Assembly: GCA_018907035.1 (NCBI GenBank)
Contig: JACCIC010000189.1
Location: 45,001 to 109,000, forward strand
Length of the DNA stretch: 64,000 nt
Direction: 5' to 3'
Origin: Sycobia sp. Sy_11
Taxonomy: Eukaryota > Arthropoda > Insecta > Hymenoptera > Epichrysomallidae
Shown: in pieces, positions 57,802 to 64,000 of the stretch
Position numbering within the stretch: position 1 is the first letter of the stretch
How the letters are laid out: the number at the start of each line of letters is the position of its first letter
Made by a program: the position numbers and the translations under genes
The notes under the pieces: model-generated
Databases searched by the model: none
What the model was told of the DNA's origin: nothing
The model's input: only the letters and a program-made list of their open reading frames with translations

Positions 57802-60800
57802 CTAGAATGATCAATATTTTTATCATTTGCCATACTCGATCAATTTAAATATTTTCATTTTTATTTTAAATATTTTCTAAAAATACTTCACAATTCCGTA
57901 AATTATCACATTTATTTTATTCCTTTTTATATTTAAATTATAGAAAAGTAATTTAACATAAAAAAAATTATAATGTGAAACATAATTATTTTAGATTAAT
58001 TCGAGAAGAATATTGTATTAATTAAATATATCTTACAGAATTCTCATCAATAAGTTCGCAGTTTAATGCTTCTTCGATATCTCTTTTAATATGCTCTATT
58101 TCAGCCTCAGATTTTTCTGGATTTAATTTCATTTGAATATCGTACCCAGCTCCAAAACGCTGTTTTAGTTCCTCACATGGTCCAATACAGACTAATTGGC
58201 CATTTACCATTATTACCAGTCTATTGCAAAGTGCTTCACATTCTTCCATACTAAAACATAATATATTTATTAATGTTTTAGATCTTTTTCACATTTTTAT
58301 TTAAATTTTCTGTGGGTGCATGTACCACTGTTATTTTAAGTCGATACATTTTAATTATATCCTCATTTTAATAATATTAATAGTACTATTGAAAAAACTA
58401 TAAAATTAAATTTAACTAATAGTTAACATGCATTATTAACATCTGAAATATTAACCTATGTGACGTTAATATTATAGCTTGTCCAGTAGTCTGACAAGCT
58501 TGAATGACATTCCACAATGATCTTCTCGCGGCTGGATCCACGCCCGTAGTAGGTTCATCAAGTAAAACCAAATTCGGACTACCAATAAGTGCTATCGCTA
58601 TGTTGAGACGTCTTTTGTTACCGCCACTATATGTTCCACTTGGTTGAGAAGCACAAATATTTAAATCTAAATAATTTGAACAATATTCAAATATTACTTT
58701 TAAATGTAGATTATTTAACTTAAATCTGGTTAAATGTTTATACTAACTTAGTCTGTCAATCCATCTTTTTACTTCTGCTTCAACTTGATATTCTGGAATA
58801 CCTCGTAGACGAGCAAATAATCTCAAATGATCAGCAGCATTGAAACATCGAATCATAGCATCATTTTGTGGGCAATATCCCATTTGTGAAAGATACTGTG
58901 AAAAATATTAATATTTACATTACTAATTTAATTATAAAGGGAAATTTAAATTTATAATAAACAAAATTTCTTAATTACTTTAAAAAAGTTACACTAACAT
59001 ATATTTCTATCGGTCTTAAAGTCTTTATAAAATGTTTTTATTGTTTAATCTTTTTTTAGCAAGTGAGAATATGAGAAATAATAACAACAACAAAAACAAC
59101 AACAACAATAACAATATCATGACAATGACGACAACAACAACAATAATAATAATAGTAACTCACAAATTTACGATTACGATTGAAGTCTTTATTGGCTAAG
59201 TACATCAGGCCATTATTGGGAACAGACTCTCCAGTCATCATTCTGAAAGTGGTACTTTTTCCAGCACCATTGACACCCAACAGGCCAAAACATTCGTGCT
59301 GTTTGACACCAAAACTAATCTCCTCAACAGCGAGAAAATCGCCATAACGTTTACTTAGTTCATATACAAGAAACAGATAGTTATTAGAGGTGTCATTGTT
59401 AGACAGTACATTACTTTCTTCAGTGGTTGCATTACCGTTTACTGCAGCCTTTGCATTTTTCATTGCCTTCTTTGCAGTTTTCTCTTCAGCTAAACATTAT
59501 AAAATAATCAATAATTTAATAATTAATTTTATTACATTAAATTTTTGAACATAGAATATGATTTTGATATTATTCAATTCGATAAATATACGAAATTTAT
59601 TAACAAAAAGTCGAGAAGAATGATAATTAACCAATTGTATAAGGCATTATAATACTTACTAGTACTTCTAGTTTTTGCAATTTCAAAAGCTATTGTATGC
59701 TTTTCCTTCTTTACTTGTTCATCATATGGATCATCTAATATTTCATATTTGCCATTGCGCATTCTTGCTAGTATCCTAGGAATAAATTTATATTCCAGCA
59801 AAGCGAGAATTCCAAAATAAATTATAGGTGAAATAGATAAGTAAATTAAACTCTCTTCTAAAGATATGTCATTTTCAAAATTTTGAAAATAGCTAAAGCT
59901 CTTCGTACATTTTCCATTAACGCAGTCAAGTGCTATAAAAATTTTAAATATTACTTTAAAATTATGAACTTTCATTCATCAAACCATTATATATTACATA
60001 TTGAAAAATACTTTCTTACCACAGCACACATCTTTACTTGGACATACAAGAAGTACATCAAGCAATCTTCGACATCTTGCATTTTCAGTTGCAGTAGTGA
60101 AGAACGAAATTTTACTATGGAAAAAACTTAAGTAAGGTATGAAAAGAAATATTCCTTTCTGAATTGTACGTAATATCCTCACGGCCTTTATGTGATTCAA
60201 AGTTATGGAAATAGCATGCATTATAACTTCCAATGACACTAAAATAAATATTATCATTGCTTATATAAAAGTTTAAACCAGTTATTTAATATTAAGTGTT
60301 GTAAGCTTACCAAGGCCAATTGGTAAAATACTTAGTAATGTTATAACAATGCTAGTCGATTTTTTCAAAAAACTAAATATGTAAATCAATGGTAAAGCAT
60401 TGATAGCGAATAAAACTAACATGAGTAATGTTATTCCTGAAAAAAAATCATTTTTTTGTAGCATCAATTTTAATTTAAAAATTTAATCTAATATTAATTT
60501 CTATTTTTCTAATATAAAAAAAAATTAGATACTAATAAAAAAAATTTTAGACACTGGAATAGTATCTTAATATAACTAGTAATTGATAAATATAAAAAAA
60601 ATGGTAACGAAAGAAACAATACAAAATATTATTATAATAAAGAAAATTATAATATTTTAATTAATAAGAGCTAAATTTGTGTAATTGTTATTAAAGTTCA
60701 AGACTTACCTATCTCAGTATCCTCGTACAACCTGAGATCAATTGCAGTATCCATACAGACTAATCCAACAACAATACAAGAGATCCCGAAAAAGAAAACA

Positions 60801-63800
60801 AGGAAGTCAAGGATAAACATTGTGCCCCAATAAGTGAAACAAGATACGCCAGTCATTCTCTGGAGCTGCTTAAAGTTCGACTGAGATTCTCGAAGTGGAT
60901 GAATGACAAACAGAGCGATCGATGGAAAAAAGAAAAAAACGAATACCAATACTGTTAGGTAGACGGCAATGTTTGGCTTAGGTATGTAAGTTGATTCTGG
61001 AGAATTAGGTAACTGGTAGCCAGATATACTGATTGAATGATCATCACCAGCAACACTCTTCAATATCGTATTAGAAAGAAGATTTAGAGATATAGGAATA
61101 CTGAATATGGCGTGACCAGAATAAAAGGCATTAGCGAATGAGTCATTGCCCGTTGTATTAAATTCTGCAGCAGCAATCAGTTGATTTCGATATGTGGCTA
61201 TATCCTTTCTAGCTAGTCCGAGCATTGCTGTAATAAAATATAATTTATACATTTTCAAAATAAACTTTTCACATGAAACAATATATTTAGTTTTGTAGAG
61301 TAGAAATTTTTTTACTGAATTTACTTATTTATATTAATAATGAAGTCAACTATTGCCAAAAAATATCTAAGTTATATATAATTGATTCGAACATATTAAT
61401 ATTTTGAATGTATTAATTTTCATGAAAAATAAAATCTTAGTTAGATGTAAGTTACTTATTATTTAATTTAATTTAATTTTTTAATTAAATTCGACAATTT
61501 TACTATTTCTATTCATATTAGCTTAATAAAAATTTATTATTGTTTACCATCGGTAAGACTGGTGAAATTTGTAGCTTCAGTAGTTATACCATTGAATTGT
61601 TCTGTAGCTAATTTATATTTTTGTCCTACTAAATTATTATCAGTCCTAAAGTAAGTTTCAGGTGCATTGTACATATCCAATTTTATTGGTATTATATTTA
61701 TATTATCACCAGACATATTGTAATCTATCCCCATAGATATAATGCATAGTAAGGGTGAAATAAGCTGTTATAAAAATGAATATGTAAATAGATTAAAATA
61801 ATAAGTTAATGTTTAAGATTTTTTTTATAGTCGATAAATTTCTAAATATTTTAGTAAATAAATAGAGTTTGAAATAATTTACTTATATAAAATGGTTCAT
61901 ACTATGTGATAAGAAATCAAATCTAACTATTTATTTTATTATTTTTAATCTTTCTGCTGCGGTATTTTTTATTGCGAAATCCTTCATAGAATAAGGCCAA
62001 AAATGTACATATCTTATCCATGATGACATATCTTTAAATTCAAAGTAAATCTTTAATTCCAAAAATGACATTTTTACACTGCTGTTAAGAGCAAAATAAT
62101 TTTGTTTTCTATTAATTTAATGTAAAATCAAAAGTAAAAACCATGTTTAATATTTTTTGTAACAAATAAGTTCAGACAACTGTTTAGCGAAAAGCTTACT
62201 TAATTTTAAAAAGATTATCTTAAATATTATAAAATTTTCTTTTGTACGAAATGATTATATAATATATACTCACAATAAGCATAATGGTGAACACATTTTT
62301 CCTCATGTAAGTGATTTTCTTTTTCAGTAAAGCAATGACAGATTGAAAAAATAAGGCATGGCCTTTTAATTTTAAAGTAGAATCCATGAAAGATTGACAA
62401 GAATCTGTCACATCCACACTGTCTTGTGTAACTCTGTTAAGATTAAATATATTTGTATAAATAGAACATTTTATGATTATTTTATAAACTTTTAGAATAC
62501 TATATTAATATTGAACCATGTTATTAATTAATTATTAAAGTTATCTATATAATAAATAAAATCTTTTATATTTGAAAACAATTTGATGCAGATACGAAAT
62601 TATATAATTACGTTAAATAATTATTAAAATAATAATTTTGAAATAAAATAACAAACTTTAGAGTAGGATATTAATATTGAATAATGCTGTTAATCAGTAT
62701 TAAAATTATTTAATGTTAGATAAACTTTTTTATATTTGCAAATAATTTGATGCAAATGCAAAATGATCTAATTAGGTTAAATAATTAGTATAATGATAAT
62801 TTTTTAAATAAAATAAAAAGGTTCTGGGTAAGCATCTACCAAACATTTTTCATAATTTTTTAATAAATTGTTAAACGCACTTTAAAAACACTTGTTCCAA
62901 GGTTATTAGAGAAACACTTATTCCTGTAACCCCGAGCTCTTTCTTTTTTAACTCCATTTTATCTAAATAATCTGGTAAATTATGCAAATATGGAATACTC
63001 ATAACTATTTTTCCTCTATCAGTATTAAGTATTTGACCTTTCAAATCTAGTTCATTACAAATTCTTTGTGTATCACACCATGATTCAGTTGATAAAGTTA
63101 CTTGAATGTTTCCTTGACCTTTAAAAATTCTTTATGAGAAATATACTTTATTAAAAAGAAATAAAAATAGAGCCATGTTTACCTAGTAATTTCTTTAGAA
63201 ACATCGAAGTCCCATAACTTTTTAGTTGACCCATATGCACTATTGCAATTCTGTCTCCTAAAATATCTGCTTCTTCCATATCATGCGTACTAATTAAAAT
63301 AGTTTTTTGTTCCCTCATTTTCTACAAAAATAAAAAATAACATTAGTTCTAGATTTTATTGATTAGTTTCAAAGGATAAAAATAAACAGTAAATAGGATT
63401 AATTTTTTTATATTTATTTGGAATAAATATTAATTTTTTTTTTAAAAAACATGTACAACTTACTAATATTATGTCCCAAGTATCTCGCCTAGTTTCTGGA
63501 TCCATACCTGATGTTGGCTCATCCAAAATTAATGTCTTAACATCAAAATTCAATATTATTCAATAGCTCCAATAATTAATTCACAAATATAATTAAAATA
63601 TGTAACTTTTTATTAAACTTACACTTGAATCGCCAATGACAGCCATTCCAAGGCATACTCGTCTCTTTTGACCACCAGATAACTGTTTTGGTAAGGCATT
63701 ACGTTTCTCAGATAGTTTAATTTTTCGAAGAAGTGCATTTACATCATTTTGAATAACTGCTTTCTTCTTATTTTTTCCTTTAAGCTAAAATATTAACACT

Positions 63801-64000
63801 GATTGTATTTATGTATGTTAACATAAGCATAGACCTAAAAATTTAACGCAAAATTAAAAGATCTTTACCATACTAAAAAACTCAATTTGCTCATAAACTG
63901 AAAGATTTGGAAAAAGTAGATTTTCTTGAGGACAAAAACTTATGTCATTAGTCAATGCATTTGATTCTTCATTCGTATTTTTTCCATTTATTAATACCAT
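57616..64000 (-). CDS. ABC transporter subfamily A (ABCA3-like), 5' end beyond window, 16 coding exons visible
   Basis: Full-size ABCA lipid-type exporter cut by the window edge; 1,113 residues and the stop are visible. Exons, 5' to 3': 64000-63869, 63784-63623, 63535-63464, 63321-63183, 63118-62881, 62433-62274, 61764-61548, 61227-60709, 60436-60311, 60238-60020, 59932-59660, 59489-59164, 58895-58748, 58666-58456, 58250-58037 and 57801-57616. Every intron is GT-AG and every phase fits. Order (visible numbering): NBD1 from its Q-loop (FCPQEN), signature LSGGQKRR 79-86, Walker [13 protein letters not shown], His135; TMD2 with a first helix near 293-310, a glycosylatable loop, then a helix cluster 400-740; NBD2 with Walker [10 protein letters not shown] 824-832, Q-loop CPQN, signature YSGGNKRR, Walker [14 protein letters not shown], His980; C-terminal regulatory part ending [16 protein letters not shown]1 and the NBD1 Walker A lie beyond 64,000. 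ABCA proteins move phospholipids or sterols across membranes; the substrate here cannot be read from sequence. Codons are AT-ending, unlike the GC-ending cuticular gene. Confidence 0.95.
58037..58250 (-). CDS. ABCA exon (NBD2 end, start of regulatory region)
   Basis: Begins [20 protein letters not shown], the near-invariant ABCA NBD2 segment, and continues through [16 protein letters not shown]. Acceptor TGTTTTAG, donor TCT|GTAAGA. Confidence 0.95.
58456..58666 (-). CDS. ABCA exon (NBD2 signature and Walker B)
   Basis: Residues 912-980. Contains [19 protein letters not shown] (signature) and [20 protein letters not shown] (Walker B and D-loop). It ends in the switch histidine His980 and two bases of Ser981. 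Acceptor TTATTTAG, donor ATAG|GTTAAT. Confidence 0.95.
58748..58895 (-). CDS. ABCA exon (NBD2 Q-loop)
   Basis: Residues 862-910: [14 protein letters not shown] with the Q-loop glutamine, then [17 protein letters not shown]. Acceptor TTTTTCACAG, donor CTAA|GTTAGT. Confidence 0.93.
59081..59157. repeat. Imperfect trinucleotide repeat in ABCA intron beside the Walker A exon
   Basis: Plus strand shows imperfect CAA/AAT repeats (minus strand GTT/ATT), about 77 bases, beginning about 7 bases inside the intron after the exon's GTGAGT donor. Confidence 0.7.
59164..59489 (-). CDS. ABCA exon (linker and NBD2 Walker A)
   Basis: Residues 754-861. A low-complexity Lys/Ala then Asn/Ser/Thr-rich linker precedes the NBD2 start ([18 protein letters not shown]). 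Walker [13 protein letters not shown] follows, with FRMMTGE after it. Acceptor AATGTTTAG, donor TTT|GTGAGT. A GTT/ATT-type microsatellite begins just inside the next intron. Confidence 0.94.
59660..59932 (-). CDS. ABCA exon (Cys-rich loop end, last TMD2 helix)
   Basis: Cysteines 665 and 670 complete the cluster. The last membrane helix ([19 protein letters not shown]) follows, then a cytoplasmic basic and acidic segment with [12 protein letters not shown]. Acceptor TTTTTATAG, donor ACTA|GTAAGT. Confidence 0.88.
60020..60238 (-). CDS. ABCA exon (TMD2 helix and start of Cys-rich loop)
   Basis: Encodes up to residue 661, with hydrophobic [12 protein letters not shown], a polar stretch, and cysteines 654, 660 and 661 of a five-cysteine cluster. 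Acceptor TTATTTTAG, donor TGTG|GTAAGA. Confidence 0.85.
60311..60436 (-). CDS. ABCA exon (TMD2 helices)
   Basis: Almost wholly membrane-spanning: [20 protein letters not shown], a short KKST turn, then [13 protein letters not shown]. Acceptor TTTTTTTCAG, donor CTTG|GTAAGC, phase 1 at both ends. Confidence 0.9.
60709..61227 (-). CDS. ABCA exon (large TMD2 exon: loop end and first helices of cluster)
   Basis: The longest exon (519 bases). The end of the loop (sequon NTT) is followed by the hydrophobic stretches [18 protein letters not shown] and [20 protein letters not shown], separated by [16 protein letters not shown], the ABCA-typical coupling segment. Acceptor TTTATTACAG, donor ATAG|GTAAGT. 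Confidence 0.92.
61548..61764 (-). CDS. ABCA exon (TMD2 first helix end and extracytoplasmic loop)
   Basis: Residues 302-373. The helix ends LISPLLCII, followed by a polar loop with N-glycosylation sequons NMS (317) and NFT. Acceptor TTATAACAG, donor GATG|GTAAAC. Confidence 0.88.
62274..62433 (-). CDS. ABCA exon (linker and first helix of TMD2)
   Basis: Residues 249-301. A polar linker is followed by a basic segment ([10 protein letters not shown]) and the start of a transmembrane helix (VFTIMLI) that continues in the next exon. Acceptor CTTAACAG, donor ATT|GTGAGT. Confidence 0.88.
62881..63118 (-). CDS. ABCA exon (end of NBD1 regulatory region)
   Basis: Completes Gly169 and encodes up to residue 247. 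It ends with [15 protein letters not shown], the conserved end of the first ABCA regulatory region. Acceptor TTTTTAAAG is A/T-rich; donor AA|GTGCGT. Phase 2 joins to the next exon as Lys-Val-Thr-Gln. Confidence 0.88.
63183..63321 (-). CDS. ABCA exon (NBD1 H-loop)
   Basis: Residues 123-168 plus one base. It contains [18 protein letters not shown], the switch histidine (His135) and the ABCA-typical (M/D)EEAD segment, then [15 protein letters not shown]. Acceptor TTTTTGTAG, donor CTAG|GTAAAC. Confidence 0.92.
63464..63535 (-). CDS. ABCA exon (NBD1 Walker B)
   Basis: A 72-base exon encoding residues 99-122: [13 protein letters not shown] then [11 protein letters not shown]. The acceptor is the weak GATGTTAAG. 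It is chosen because the preceding exon ends GDSS at phase 0 and the spacing from the signature to Walker B then matches ABCA proteins exactly. The intron is only 87 bases. Confidence 0.85.
63623..63784 (-). CDS. ABCA exon (NBD1 ABC signature)
   Basis: Residues 45-98, phase 0 at both ends. It carries a lysine-rich insert (LKGKNKKKA) and the signature helix [19 protein letters not shown]. Acceptor TATTTTAG, donor AGT|GTAAGT. Confidence 0.92.
63869..64000 (-). CDS. ABCA exon (NBD1 Q-loop), truncated by window edge
   Basis: Encodes visible residues 1-44 with [20 protein letters not shown], the Q-loop and following helix of NBD1. Donor ATG|GTAAAG at 63,868. The exon runs past 64,000, so the first visible ATG is internal and not the start codon. 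Confidence 0.9.

Overview
The window looks like nuclear DNA of an insect, probably a hymenopteran. Two multi-exon genes with GT-AG introns sit at the right-hand end: a Rebers-Riddiford type 1 (RR-1) chitin-binding cuticular protein on the plus strand, and an ABCA-subfamily lipid-type ABC transporter on the minus strand. The RR-1 cuticular family is arthropod-specific. The order is inferred only from abundant undepleted CpG in the GC-rich stretches, so it is a weak call.

Layout. Positions 1 to about 47,080 contain no gene I can support. This stretch is AT-rich and packed with about 55-60 (TA)n arrays, most 40-60 bp long. It also holds (CA/GT)n, (CT/GA)n, (TTA)n and other simple repeats, G or C homopolymers of 8-13 bases, some degenerate minisatellite-like blocks, and several orphan GC-rich islands (largest at about 36.27-37.06 kb). 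From 47.1 to 48.1 kb lies a GC-rich promoter and leader region with a TATA box at 47,785. The cuticular gene has five coding exons between 48,114 and 55,242 and encodes 245 residues. A gene-poor 2.4 kb gap separates it from the convergently transcribed ABCA gene, whose last 16 coding exons occupy 57,616 to the right edge. The ABCA gene is cut at 64,000: its first transmembrane half and the Walker A of its first nucleotide-binding domain lie outside. All 15 visible ABCA junctions and all four cuticular-gene junctions keep frame, and the two joined reading frames are 1,113 and 245 codons plus stop.

Function. The cuticular protein is predicted to be secreted by epidermal cells and to bind chitin through its RR-1 domain. 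The ABCA protein is predicted to move lipids across a membrane using two ATPase domains. Lipid and chitin deposition both contribute to cuticle, but nothing in the sequence shows that the two genes act together; adjacency may be chance.

I found no convincing new multi-gene system. The most worthwhile oddities are the abrupt end of TA and poly-G/C richness at the cuticular/ABCA boundary, a degenerate 107-113 bp tandem repeat, a degenerate roughly 30 bp repeat filling part of an intron, a tRNA-like SINE candidate, a Z-DNA-type tract beside a splice acceptor lacking a pyrimidine tract, and an orphan CpG-rich island.
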